Positions 1 through 7,939 of a stretch of 64,000 bases of DNA are shown one piece after another. The position numbers and the translations under genes are program-made. This DNA is from Azotimanducus sp963663145 (GTDB lineage Bacteria; Pseudomonadota; Gammaproteobacteria; Pseudomonadales; Azotimanducaceae). Position 1 is the stretch's first letter. Each line of letters begins with the position of its first letter. The stretch covers positions 2,976,001 to 3,040,000 of the forward strand of contig OY760134.1 of the NCBI GenBank assembly GCA_963663145.1. The letters are read 5' to 3'. The notes below the pieces were generated by a model. That model did no database searches. It was not told where the DNA came from and saw only the letters and a list, made by a program, of their open reading frames with translations.

Positions 1-2
1 CG

Positions 3-59
3 CTCTGGGCGGCGTACCGAAAGCAAGTGCCGTGGCGGATTATCCCGAAAGTGTATTGA
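3..59 (+). CDS. C-terminal end of a probable ERG4/ERG24-type or isoprenylcysteine-methyltransferase-like membrane enzyme (partial)
   Basis: Only the last 18 codons of a gene entering from the left edge are present. The frame starting at base 3 ends WRIIPKVY-stop, preceded by AAYRKQVP. This closely resembles the end of the full-length ERG4/ERG24-family protein at 40029-41129, which ends EEYKRRTPYRIVPGVY. That is my reason for preferring this frame. A second open frame (2-121) is less convincing because it runs into the convergent ligase gene. The assignment is an inference from a short tail. Confidence 0.4.
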   Translation, partial: LWAAYRKQVPWRIIPKVY

Positions 60-86
60 CCGCTGACGAACTTGTGACGCAGCACA

Positions 87-1892
87 CTAGTACCCAGCCT
101 CGCCCGCCTGAATCACTTTGAAGAATTCTTGCGACAAGGGCGCATATTCGTTGCTGCCCGGTTCAAGCACATACAAGGTATCTCCGCCGACCTTGTCAAG
201 ATCGAAACCGGCCTTGCGGAGGTCGGTTTTGCGTAGTTTGAAGGTGCCGGTGACCTGCATTTCCTGCAGCACGCGCAGAAAGATCGGCCGCGCGTAGGAC
301 GGCAAGAACTCTGTTACATGCCGAGAAATGCTGTTCAAGTCCAAGCACTCCCCTTCGCGCAGCTTGATGGCGGCCATGCCGGCGCGTCCGTCTGCGCCAG
401 GAATGGAAACCCCAAACACGTTGGAGATTTCGACCTGCGGGCAGGTGTTCAATATCTCGCCAACCTCATTGGTGGAGACGTTTTCCGACTTCCATCTGAA
501 GGTGTCCCCGACCCGGTCGATGAACTGAAAGTGCTTGAGGCCAGCTGTCCAGCCCACATCCACCTCTCGAAGGAGATCCCCCGAGTTGAACCAGGCATCG
601 CCCGATTCAAGCACGTCTCGAACGACTTTCCCTTCATTGGCGCTTGTGTCCGTATAGCCCTCAAACAGAGTCTCGGGCGTGATCTTTCCAAGCAAAAGTC
701 CAGGTTGCCCAAGCCCTGCCGGAATCACCTTGCCGGAAGCATCGCGACGGATCGCATCGGCTTCGACGTCATAGGCCGCGAGCACAAACTCGCCTGTCGA
801 AAATCCGACACTGCAATCCTTGTTCAGCAGATTGAGAAACGCGACATTGCCCTCGCTCGCTCCGTAGAACTCGGTGATGCGCTCGATGCCGAAGCGCTCC
901 CGAAACTGCTTGAAAATATCGGGCCTGAGTCCATTGCCGAGAATCCGCTCAACCGAATGGTCCCGGTCGTCCGGGCGTTCTGGTTGATTCATCAGATAGC
1001 GAAGAATCTCCCCTATGTAGGTGAGGCAGGTGGCGCGCGACGCACGCACTTCCTTCCAAAACTGACTGGCGGAAAACCTGCGCCTCAAGATCACGGTGGA
1101 TCCCATCACCAAGGCCGCCAAGGCGCCGGCAAGCAATCCGGTGCCGTGATAGAGCGGCAGGGGAACGTAGAAACGGTCCTCAGGTGTCGCTCGGTAGCCC
1201 CCCTTGGCAAGTCCGAACGAAGTGAAGAGGGCACGGCGATTGGAGACGATCGCCGCTTTCGGAAATCCGGTGGTTCCCGAGGTGAAGAGATGCATGCTGG
1301 TTTCGCGCAGGGTGATGTCATTGGTGACAGGCAGATTCTCGCTCGACATATCGGCTTGTGTTTCAAGCAGGTTCTCGGCCCAGTTGGGCGTATCGGAGGC
1401 CCCGACCATGAAGTAATCGCGCCCTTCTAGAAGCGCGAGCTCCGACTTGATTTCTTCGACGGCCGAGCGCAATTCTTCGCCAAAGACGCAAGCCTTGGGC
1501 TCGCAGACCTTCAGGCAGTGGGTCAGTTGACGATCACGCAAATTGGTGTTCATGAAACTCGCGGCGGCGCCGATCTTGTTGAGCGCGAGGAAAACGGCGA
1601 GGAGCTCGATGCCGTTCTCCATTTCGACGGCGACGACATCTCCGCTTGCCACCCCACATTCCGCGAGCCGCCGCGCCATGCGATTGGCGAGCGCATTGAA
1701 CTCGCCATAAGAAATACTCCGGCCTTCAAACTCTATGCAGGGATGTTCCGGTGCTCTTTGCGCGTGTGCCTGGATGCGCAGCGCGTAACTGTCCTTGGTG
1801 TCGAAGGATGAGGGAATAAAGAGCTTCTGGTTGCGCTTCAAGAACACCAGATCCTTGAGGGTGTGCCAGTTTTCGGCGAGCGAACTTGTCAT
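87..1892 (-). CDS. long-chain/very-long-chain acyl-CoA synthetase (FATP/FadD6-like)
   Basis: ATP-dependent ligase that activates fatty or steroid side-chain acids to acyl-CoA through an acyl-adenylate. The AMP-binding P-loop LFTSGTTGFPKAA is at residues 202-214, the FYGASEGN adenine-site motif follows, and the FATP signature DRVGDTFRWKSENVST is near residue 480. At 601 residues it is full length for the family, which is distinguished from classic FadD by the RVGDTFRWK region. It lies directly downstream of a small membrane protein gene and an MBL-fold hydrolase gene on the same strand. Spacing to the 101-aa gene is 3 nt, so co-transcription is likely. Substrate chain length cannot be read from sequence. 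Confidence 0.9.
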   Translation of the reverse strand: MTSSLAENWHTLKDLVFLKRNQKLFIPSSFDTKDSYALRIQAHAQRAPEHPCIEFEGRSISYGEFNALANRMARRLAECGVASGDVVAVEMENGIELLAVFLALNKIGAAASFMNTNLRDRQLTHCLKVCEPKACVFGEELRSAVEEIKSELALLEGRDYFMVGASDTPNWAENLLETQADMSSENLPVTNDITLRETSMHLFTSGTTGFPKAAIVSNRRALFTSFGLAKGGYRATPEDRFYVPLPLYHGTGLLAGALAALVMGSTVILRRRFSASQFWKEVRASRATCLTYIGEILRYLMNQPERPDDRDHSVERILGNGLRPDIFKQFRERFGIERITEFYGASEGNVAFLNLLNKDCSVGFSTGEFVLAAYDVEADAIRRDASGKVIPAGLGQPGLLLGKITPETLFEGYTDTSANEGKVVRDVLESGDAWFNSGDLLREVDVGWTAGLKHFQFIDRVGDTFRWKSENVSTNEVGEILNTCPQVEISNVFGVSIPGADGRAGMAAIKLREGECLDLNSISRHVTEFLPSYARPIFLRVLQEMQVTGTFKLRKTDLRKAGFDLDKVGGDTLYVLEPGSNEYAPLSQEFFKVIQAGEAGY

Positions 1893-1895
1893 GGG

Positions 1896-2201
1896 TCAGT
1901 CCTCGGTGGGAGTTCTTCTTGGGTTGCGTCTCACTGTACGCCGATAGCGTAGCTGGCGCAGTTTCCGATTCAGCACTCGGTAGAGGGGTGGAATATCTAG
2001 CGATGCGACGGCAATGCCGAGTGGAATCATCCAAAAGCCCAGAATAGGCAAGAATCCGACCAAGCCGCCAAGCACCAGCAGCAATCCCACGAACAGCCTG
2101 AGGCCCGGTGGAATGCGCCGCTTGCCTCGTCTCAGGCCCCGGTAGGTGATCACCACGAGCAGGCGACGAATGCGCTGCCAGTTGAAGTGGCGGAGTGTCA
2201 T
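1896..2201 (-). CDS. small membrane protein, PGPGW-like
   Basis: A 101-residue basic protein with one long hydrophobic stretch (about residues 30-70, including LLLVLGGLVGFLPILGFW and IPLGIAVASLD) that could form a helical hairpin. The ends are arginine-rich. The pattern resembles small transmembrane proteins of the PGPGW group, whose function is unknown. It sits 3 nt before the acyl-CoA ligase and about 10 nt after the MBL-fold gene, so it is probably the middle gene of a three-gene transcript. Family assignment is by overall look only. Confidence 0.6.
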   Translation of the reverse strand: MTLRHFNWQRIRRLLVVITYRGLRRGKRRIPPGLRLFVGLLLVLGGLVGFLPILGFWMIPLGIAVASLDIPPLYRVLNRKLRQLRYRRTVRRNPRRTPTED

Positions 2202-2210
2202 TCGCGCCCG

Positions 2211-3314
2211 TCAGACCATCATGGGTTCATCATCCGGGTCGAGATGACCCTCGATGTGTTTGCGGCGCGACAAGGTCGGATCGATGGAAAGAAACCGGTA
2301 GGCGCCGTCCTGATGCATTGCGCGTTCAATGCGGCGTTGATGCATGAGATGGTGCAGGTGCGCGATGACTTCGCCGAGCGCCATCATGGTGCCCATGAGG
2401 TTGAGTTTACGCTTGAACAGCGCCGGAATTAGCTCGACGGCCTTATGTGGTTCGACGCAGTGTTCTTCGATCGCCAGCATGCGGTCCGCGTGGTGATCAA
2501 TCAGCGAGCGCAATCGCTCGCGCACGCCGTAGAAGGGCAGATTGTGCGCGGGAAGCACCAGCGTATCGGGAGGCAGCTCCAAAAATCGGTCATGCGATTC
2601 AAGCCAGACCTTGAGGGGATTTCCTTCGGGTTCATGCGGAAACACGCTGACATTGGAGGTGATCACCGGAAGAATCTGATCTCCGGAGAGGAACAGCTTG
2701 AGGCTGGCGCAGTGAAGGCAGGCGTGTTCGGGGGAGTGACCCGATCCGACCACGACCTTCCAGTCATGGCCGCCGATACTCAAGACGTGGCCCTCTTCAA
2801 GGCACAGGAAACTCGTGGGCATGGTTTGCTTGGCCATGGGACTGTCTCGGTCCACGCCGGCGCGGAGTTGATTGGAAAAGTCCGGATCGAGTCCCGCACG
2901 AGAATAGAAGTCCGCCGACTGCCAACTGGCATGCTTGCGACGTGGTCCGGCAAACGCGAGCGCTTGGTAGTACTCCCTGAAGGTCATGTGCAGCGGGCAG
3001 CGGAAGGCGTCGGTAATCATTTCCGCTTGGCCGGTATGGTCGGGGTGAAAGTGCGTGCAAATCACCCCCTTCACGGGCTTGCCACTGAGGTGCGCGTCGA
3101 AAATTCCGCGCCAGAGCGTTTCGGTGCGATCATCGTTCCAACCGGTGTCCACGACATACCAGCCATCCGAGTCTTCGAGCAGGTACAAATTGATGTGATT
3201 GAGACCGCCGGAGAGCGGCATTTTCAACCAATAGACGGTATCGGCAACCTGGCGCAGGGTGCCTTCTTGGGGGTGCTCTGCCCAAGGATATGTCAGGCCG
3301 TTAGCTTGGGACAC
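2211..3314 (-). CDS. MBL-fold metallo-hydrolase
   Basis: Metallo-beta-lactamase-superfamily hydrolase. The metal-binding HFHPDH motif is at residues 88-93, with further superfamily signatures VVDTGWND (near residue 55), GSGHSPEH (later metal His) and FLSGDQILP (bridging Asp). At 367 residues it carries a C-terminal helical extension, as seen in the group that hydrolyses thioesters or lactone-like esters. It is first in a probable operon with the 101-aa membrane protein and the acyl-CoA ligase, which suggests a role in acyl or CoA-ester turnover. The substrate is not identifiable. Confidence 0.85.
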   Translation of the reverse strand: MSQANGLTYPWAEHPQEGTLRQVADTVYWLKMPLSGGLNHINLYLLEDSDGWYVVDTGWNDDRTETLWRGIFDAHLSGKPVKGVICTHFHPDHTGQAEMITDAFRCPLHMTFREYYQALAFAGPRRKHASWQSADFYSRAGLDPDFSNQLRAGVDRDSPMAKQTMPTSFLCLEEGHVLSIGGHDWKVVVGSGHSPEHACLHCASLKLFLSGDQILPVITSNVSVFPHEPEGNPLKVWLESHDRFLELPPDTLVLPAHNLPFYGVRERLRSLIDHHADRMLAIEEHCVEPHKAVELIPALFKRKLNLMGTMMALGEVIAHLHHLMHQRRIERAMHQDGAYRFLSIDPTLSRRKHIEGHLDPDDEPMMV

Positions 3315-3593
3315 GAACTTGCTTGCGCTTGGGGAGAATGGATACTAACACGCAGGCCGAATCTGCTTAATCGCCCTGCTGCTGATACGTGCGGGACCAA
3401 TTACTGTTCGACGTTTGCAACTGCACCGCGCACAGATGCCCTGCGTGCGGCTCGCTTCAACTTGGAGTTTGACGCCCTCACATTCGTTCATGGCTGGGCG
3501 TTGGGGACGGTCCGCTAAGTGTCGGCGTGATAGAGTTTCCTGCCTTGTTGATCGAGCGCCGAATCGTGCGCGCAAGGGTTGGGATTCCGGAAA

Positions 3594-3998
3594 ATGACCT
3601 TGAGCGAACCCCTGAGGACCTATAAGGGTGCCTGCCATTGCGGCGCCGTTCAATTCGAGGTTGACGCGCCGGCCAAGGTGACCCTCTTGGACTGCAACTG
3701 CTCGGTGTGCGCGATCATCGGTTTCATCCACCTGATCGTGCCGCTTGAGCAGTTTCGTCTTCTCGTCGGCGAAGACATGCTCACGACCTACACCTTTAAT
3801 ACGGGCGTCGCGCAACACACCTTCTGCAAGCACTGCGGCGTCAAGCCCTTTTACGTGCCGAGGTCGCACCCGCATGGCAAGAGCGTGAATGTGCGCTGCT
3901 TGGATCAGAGTGAGTTTGACGAAGTAACCATTGAGCCTTTCGACGGACTTCACTGGGAGCAGCACGCGGGGAAAGTTCAATCGAGGTTTGCCAAATGA
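3594..3998 (+). CDS. GFA (CENP-V) family zinc protein
   Basis: A 134-residue protein of the glutathione-dependent formaldehyde-activating/CENP-V family, a small beta-fold that binds two zinc ions through cysteines. The CHCGAV motif near the start, CNCSVC about 25 residues later and CKHCGVKPFY near residue 80 give the expected ligand set. The ATG at 3594 is preferred over an in-frame TTG at 3579 because family members begin shortly before the first CHCG. Many family members have no proven formaldehyde-glutathione activity, so only the fold is asserted. It is divergent from the MBL gene and convergent with the deacetylase-like gene. Confidence 0.85.
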   Translation: MTLSEPLRTYKGACHCGAVQFEVDAPAKVTLLDCNCSVCAIIGFIHLIVPLEQFRLLVGEDMLTTYTFNTGVAQHTFCKHCGVKPFYVPRSHPHGKSVNVRCLDQSEFDEVTIEPFDGLHWEQHAGKVQSRFAK

Positions 3999-4014
3999 AG
4001 TTTCTGCGGTTTTG

Positions 4015-4920
4015 TCACAGCATCCCTTGTACATGTAGAGCGGCGGATCTTGCCAAGGCTTGCAGATCGTATCCGCCTTCAAGGGCGGACACGACCCGTC
4101 CTCCAGCGAATTGATCAGCCGCATTGACGATGAACTCCGTGATCCAGCGGTAGTCATCGTCCTGCAACTGAAGCTCCGCAAGGAGATCGGCGGCGTGCGC
4201 GTCGAAGCCAGCCGAGACGAGAATGAGTTCGGGCCGATGCGATTCGAGCGCCGGCAACCAGTCGCGCTCAATGGCGGCGCGAAACGCGGAGCTCCCGGTT
4301 CCTGAGGGTAACGGCGTATTGACGATATTTGGCCGCTCTACCTCTTGGCGAATGCCAGGGTAAAAGGGGAACTGAAAACTCGAACACACAAGCACCTCCG
4401 GGCGCTCGGAGAAGATTTCCACCGTGCCATTGCCGTGATGCGCATCGAAATCCAGTATCGCCACGCGCTCAAGCTCATCAAGCGCGCGATCAGCACCGAG
4501 CGCAATACTGTTGAAGAAACAAAAACCCATCACCGTCCCCGACTCCGCGTGATGGCCGGGCGGCCGAACGGCACAGAAGGCGCGATTAGTCAAACCGTTC
4601 AGCACGTCTTCCACCGCCTGAAGAACCGCCCCTGCGGCAAGGCGTGCGGCATTGAGGGTGCCGGGGCTCATCACGGTGTCCCTTTCCACACGCACATAGC
4701 CCTCATCGGGGCTTGCTGCACGGTTCGCTGCCACGTAACGAGAGTCGTGAACACGGTTCAAGGCATGGTCACCAGCGGGGCAGGGGGTCACAACCAGAAC
4801 CTCGTCCATCAGGCGCTCATCCTTAAGGCGTTCCAAGACGGCCGCCAGTCGCGCCGGTCTCTCAGGAAAGCCCGGAGGGGTTTCGTGATCTAGGCACTCG
4901 GGGTGCGTGAATAGTTCCAT
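4015..4920 (-). CDS. histone deacetylase-like (AcuC/arginase-fold) amidohydrolase
   Basis: Zinc-dependent deacetylase-family protein, full length for bacterial members. Visible motifs are RPPGHHAESGTVMGFC (active-site His pair and tyrosine-loop region), ILDFDAHHGNGT (zinc ligands Asp and His) and SAGFDAHAADLL (second zinc Asp). The ATG at 4920 is chosen over a TTG at 4932 because the homologous start is MELFTHPEC-like. In bacteria these enzymes remove acyl groups from small amines (polyamines, acetoin-related) or proteins, and the substrate is not evident here. It is a monocistronic-looking gene convergent with the GFA gene. Confidence 0.9.
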   Translation of the reverse strand: MELFTHPECLDHETPPGFPERPARLAAVLERLKDERLMDEVLVVTPCPAGDHALNRVHDSRYVAANRAASPDEGYVRVERDTVMSPGTLNAARLAAGAVLQAVEDVLNGLTNRAFCAVRPPGHHAESGTVMGFCFFNSIALGADRALDELERVAILDFDAHHGNGTVEIFSERPEVLVCSSFQFPFYPGIRQEVERPNIVNTPLPSGTGSSAFRAAIERDWLPALESHRPELILVSAGFDAHAADLLAELQLQDDDYRWITEFIVNAADQFAGGRVVSALEGGYDLQALARSAALHVQGML

Positions 4921-5013
4921 CTTAAGCCACAAGCCTTTGTAAAACGACCAACATCACCCTGATAGGATAAAACAGGCTTGAGACGAGATCAGCGCGATTC
5001 GGAGGAAGTGTTG

Positions 5014-5988
5014 ATGAGCATTCCAGTGATTGATGCGGACACAGTTCGAAGCAGGCTTGGCATGTCCGCCTGCATCGACCTCATGCAAGACACGCAAGCA
5101 GCCCTCAGCCGAGGCGACATCGACCTACCACTTCGCTCGATTCTGCCGGTTGGTGGAGATGAAGGGTTGTTTGGAGTCATGCCCGGTGGGGTCGAAGCCG
5201 CAGGCCTTTTTGGGGCAAAGCTTATCAGCTTGTATCCCAAGAACCCGGCCAAGGGACTTGCCGCGATTCAAGGCTACATTCTTCTGTTCGACACCACCGA
5301 CGGAACGCCCAGGGCGCTGGTGGAGGCCGCGTCTGTCACGGCTTTGCGTACAGCCGCCGCGAGCGGCGCAGCCACCCATGCACTGGCGCGAGCGGATGCG
5401 CGCAGCTTGGCCCTGCTTGGGTACGGGGTACAAGCCGAATCACACCTTGAGGCGATGAGCGCAGTTCGCGACATTCGCGAGGTACGGGTTTGGGGGCCAA
5501 GCATCGACAAGGCGCGTGCCTTCGCGACCCGGCACATGCGCCATGGACTCCGTATCGAGGCAGTGGGAACTCCCGGCGATGCGGTCCGGGGGGCGGACAT
5601 AGTCTGTGCAGTGAGCAGCGCGAGCGACCCCTTGATACGAAGCAGAGACGTCTCACCTGGCGCGCATCTCAATATGGTCGGCGCGCACACGCCCAAGGAC
5701 CGCGAGGTGGACGGGGAAACGGTGGGTCGATCACGCGTGTATACGGAAGTTACGGCCTTCGCGCTCGCCGAAGCTGGAGACCTTTTGCTGGCGATCGAAG
5801 AAGGACACTTTTCGCAAGATCGAATCTTGGGAGAGATTGGTGAGGTGTTCGACGGCACGCTCGAAGGCCGAAGCGGCGAGGTTGACATCACCCTCTACGA
5901 AAACCTCGGCAACACGGCGCAGGATTTGGTGGCGGCGGGCTATGTGGCAGAAAAGATGGCGGCGCTTGCATCGGAAACGCAGAGATAG
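5014..5988 (+). CDS. ornithine cyclodeaminase / mu-crystallin family oxidoreductase
   Basis: NAD(P)-dependent enzyme of the ornithine cyclodeaminase, alanine dehydrogenase and mu-crystallin family. The N-terminal substrate domain is followed by a Rossmann nucleotide site at LALLGYGVQAESHLEAM, then VSSASDPLI and GAHLNMVGAHTP, which are typical of the family. The ATG at 5014 is supported by GGAGG at 5001-5005, 8 nt upstream; an upstream in-frame start at 4978 has no such site. Members may deaminate ornithine to proline, reduce cyclic ketimines or oxidise alanine, and the sequence does not decide between them. Confidence 0.88.
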   Translation: MSIPVIDADTVRSRLGMSACIDLMQDTQAALSRGDIDLPLRSILPVGGDEGLFGVMPGGVEAAGLFGAKLISLYPKNPAKGLAAIQGYILLFDTTDGTPRALVEAASVTALRTAAASGAATHALARADARSLALLGYGVQAESHLEAMSAVRDIREVRVWGPSIDKARAFATRHMRHGLRIEAVGTPGDAVRGADIVCAVSSASDPLIRSRDVSPGAHLNMVGAHTPKDREVDGETVGRSRVYTEVTAFALAEAGDLLLAIEEGHFSQDRILGEIGEVFDGTLEGRSGEVDITLYENLGNTAQDLVAAGYVAEKMAALASETQR

Positions 5989-6086
5989 GGCGAGAGATAT
6001 TGGGTGGTCACTCATAGTTTCTTGTTTCGACGATTTGCTTTATCAGCATACGAGGCGACTGATCCCAGAAAACGAGCCGCCGGGCT

Positions 6087-6261
6087 TCACTTCTCCGATG
6101 CCTCTTGATCGTCTCCGAATATCCAGTCCAAATCGGTGATTGAATCTACAAAGGCATCGTCAACGGCTCTTCCCGGGCTGCCGGAGATGACGCCCTTGGC
6201 CTCTGTGTGGTAAGTGGTGAAGAAGGCCTTGGTCTTTGTCCGACAGCTCTCCGCTGTTCAT
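6087..6261 (-). pseudogene. frameshifted small gene coupled to the 126-aa protein gene
   Basis: An ATG at 6261-6259 overlaps the TGA of the upstream gene (ATGA), a classic coupled start, but the frame that begins MNSGELSD turns into a low-quality sequence. Shifting frame after about eight codons gives an acidic, protein-like stretch of about 48 residues (including KAFFTTYHTEAKG and DSITDLDWIFGDD) ending at 6087. I infer a one-base indel in a real small gene. A sequencing error or coincidence is also possible. The function is unknown. Confidence 0.35.
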
Positions 6262-6638
6262 TCAATAACTAAATCCCACAAGTCGAACGCTTTGATGAGA
6301 CGAGCGATTCCTTCAAGTGAATCTCTTCCGTAAGCTCGCGAGATTTCATCTGAATCGGCACGAGGTCGAAATATCACAAACTGAACTTGGTTATTGTCTA
6401 GAAACTGGAGGCCAATTTGAAAGTCCTCTTGGCGCCTCCACATCGCACGCAGATTGCCATTCTCCATGAGTATCAGGCGTGGCCGTCGAACGTTGGATAG
6501 CAATTCCAAGAACTTGGCGAAGGTGGCCTTGGAACCGATATCCAATGAGTAGCCGTCAGCACGGGCGTACTCTTCAAGTTCACTCAGTCTGTCTGAATAT
6601 GGTTGTAGAGCATCGATTATGTTTGTTGCTGCAGCCAT
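6258..6638 (-). CDS. hypothetical protein, 126 aa
   Basis: I do not recognise this family. The protein is small, slightly acidic and soluble, with a helical N-terminus, a central strand-rich part (RPRLILMENGNLRAMW) and a distinctive end AYGRDSLEGIARLIKAFDLWDLV. Its stop overlaps the start of a broken small gene (6087-6261), so it was probably the first gene of a two-gene unit. Upstream lies a fragment of an AAA-ATPase-like gene on the other strand. The two-small-gene layout next to gene debris resembles toxin-antitoxin or defence pairs, but nothing in the sequence proves that. Confidence 0.55.
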   Translation of the reverse strand: MAAATNIIDALQPYSDRLSELEEYARADGYSLDIGSKATFAKFLELLSNVRRPRLILMENGNLRAMWRRQEDFQIGLQFLDNNQVQFVIFRPRADSDEISRAYGRDSLEGIARLIKAFDLWDLVIE

Positions 6639-6776
6639 GCCTAAAATCTTGACAGGGCGGAAGCAAAAGTGGGCAAGACTAACGTCGACGTTTGCCAGCG
6701 AGTCGCGCTGGGGTGCCTTGCTGGACTACTTCGCATGGGCGATGCGGACTCCGGGGTGGACTCTGGGGTCAGAAGC

Positions 6777-7180
6777 AAGCTGCCAATCGGCATTCAGGCT
6801 TTCCGCGAGATTCGCGAGGAGGGTCACTATTGCGCCGATAAGACACCGCAGATCGAACGCCTCGTCGAGCAGGGCAAGCACTTCTTCCTATCGCGCCTGC
6901 GGCGCTTCGGCAAGAGTCTACGATTCGACACATCAAGGAATTGTTCGAGGGCTCGGAGGCGCTGTTCCGAGGGCTTGCGATCCACGACCGTTGGGATTGG
7001 GGTCGATGGTTTCCGGCGGTGCGGTTGAGCTTCGGCGGTGAAAGCTTCACCAGCCAAGAAAAGCTTGAGCGGGACTACGCGGAAAAGTACCGGGCATCTG
7101 GGGAATCGATCCACCCGATCAGCATAGAGTTTAGCGAGGCGACCCGCAACACCATCTCTTTCGACACTGCCGATGCCTGA
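6777..7180 (+). pseudogene. AAA-ATPase-like (PF09820/DUF1703-type) gene fragment, frameshifted
   Basis: The first frame encodes LPIGIQAFREIREEGHYCAD and then LVEQGKHFFLSRLRRFGKSL. This is the start of the AAA-ATPase-like family, whose intact members have PIGI-FREIR and a PRRFGKSLL P-loop. Near 6935 the frame breaks, apparently through one lost base, and resumes as KELFEGSEALFRGLAIHDRW through to a stop at 7180. Only about 135 of the roughly 500 residues usual for the family remain, and there is no good start codon. It is a decayed remnant. Confidence 0.8.
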
Positions 7181-7249
7181 TGATGCGCGGTTCACGCGGG
7201 ACGAAGGCGGAACTAACCCGCACACGATCCGCAGGTTGATGCCAGCGGG

Positions 7250-7939
7250 TCACCCAAGGCAAGCTTCAAACATGCCCACCCAATCGCGATTCGCCGCAGG
7301 GTTTGCCGGACTCGGATGCGGCGCATCGCTGATCTTCACATGACCGCCCAAATCCGCCTGACGCGCCTGCCTGCCCGCGAATCGTCCGATGCCGATCAAC
7401 TTGCTCACTTCAAGCGACTTGACCAATTCCCGTAGCGCCTCATCACAAGCCGAGAAGAGCGGCTCTCTCTCACTCTTCGGCAGCTTGTCCGGTGTACGGT
7501 TGCGTCCGGAGTCTTCAAGAAACGCCAGCGGGCAGTAGTTCCAGACGAAGAAACATCGAAAGAAGGCCTGCGGCGATCCGTATCGGTCCCGCGCCCATCC
7601 CCAGAGCCTCGTTCCACTCACTTCGGAGCGCTTGCTGTCGAACCCGAGGATGGGTCTCGCGCTGTGCTCCGCGCTGGGCTTTTCGACACCATCGCTGATG
7701 CCCAGCCAATCGCGCACCATGCCAACATCGCCGAACGGAATACCCGTCTGACACATGCCGAAGGGGCCCGGATTCATGCCGAGCAGCAGTACCCGCGCAC
7801 CTAGACCTGCATAACGCCTGAGATACTGCGCGTGCGCCTCGCCGGCATATTCGAGCGGCCGGTAGACCTCGGCGACCGGAGGTGCGAATTCAAGCTTGGC
7901 GGTGGCTTCCCGAAGTTGGTCAACAATCCGGTCGAGCAC
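7250..7939 (-). CDS. SMUG1-like single-strand-selective uracil-DNA glycosylase
   Basis: Base-excision repair glycosylase that removes uracil and related lesions. The active-site motif LLLGMNPGPFGMCQTGIPFG near residue 55 matches the SMUG1 GMNPGPFGM signature (catalytic Asn, no Asp), and PHPSPANP near the C-terminus is the second motif with the His that flips the base. At 229 residues it is close to family length. The start lies immediately after the stop of the acyl-CoA dehydrogenase gene with no gap, so it is probably translated from that transcript. SMUG1 types are patchily found in bacteria, often in addition to Ung. Confidence 0.88.
   Translation of the reverse strand: MLDRIVDQLREATAKLEFAPPVAEVYRPLEYAGEAHAQYLRRYAGLGARVLLLGMNPGPFGMCQTGIPFGDVGMVRDWLGISDGVEKPSAEHSARPILGFDSKRSEVSGTRLWGWARDRYGSPQAFFRCFFVWNYCPLAFLEDSGRNRTPDKLPKSEREPLFSACDEALRELVKSLEVSKLIGIGRFAGRQARQADLGGHVKISDAPHPSPANPAANRDWVGMFEACLG

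Noticed and set aside
2..121. Open frame at the left edge ending in QPRPPESL
   Set aside because: It overlaps the 3' end of the ligase gene, and the alternative frame 3-59 ends like a known membrane-enzyme tail.
318..1430. Long + strand open frame of 370 codons
   Set aside because: It is the antisense of the acyl-CoA synthetase gene and its translation shows no family features.
2445..3518. Long + strand open frame of 357 codons
   Set aside because: It is the mirror of the MBL-fold gene, with its open length caused by base composition.
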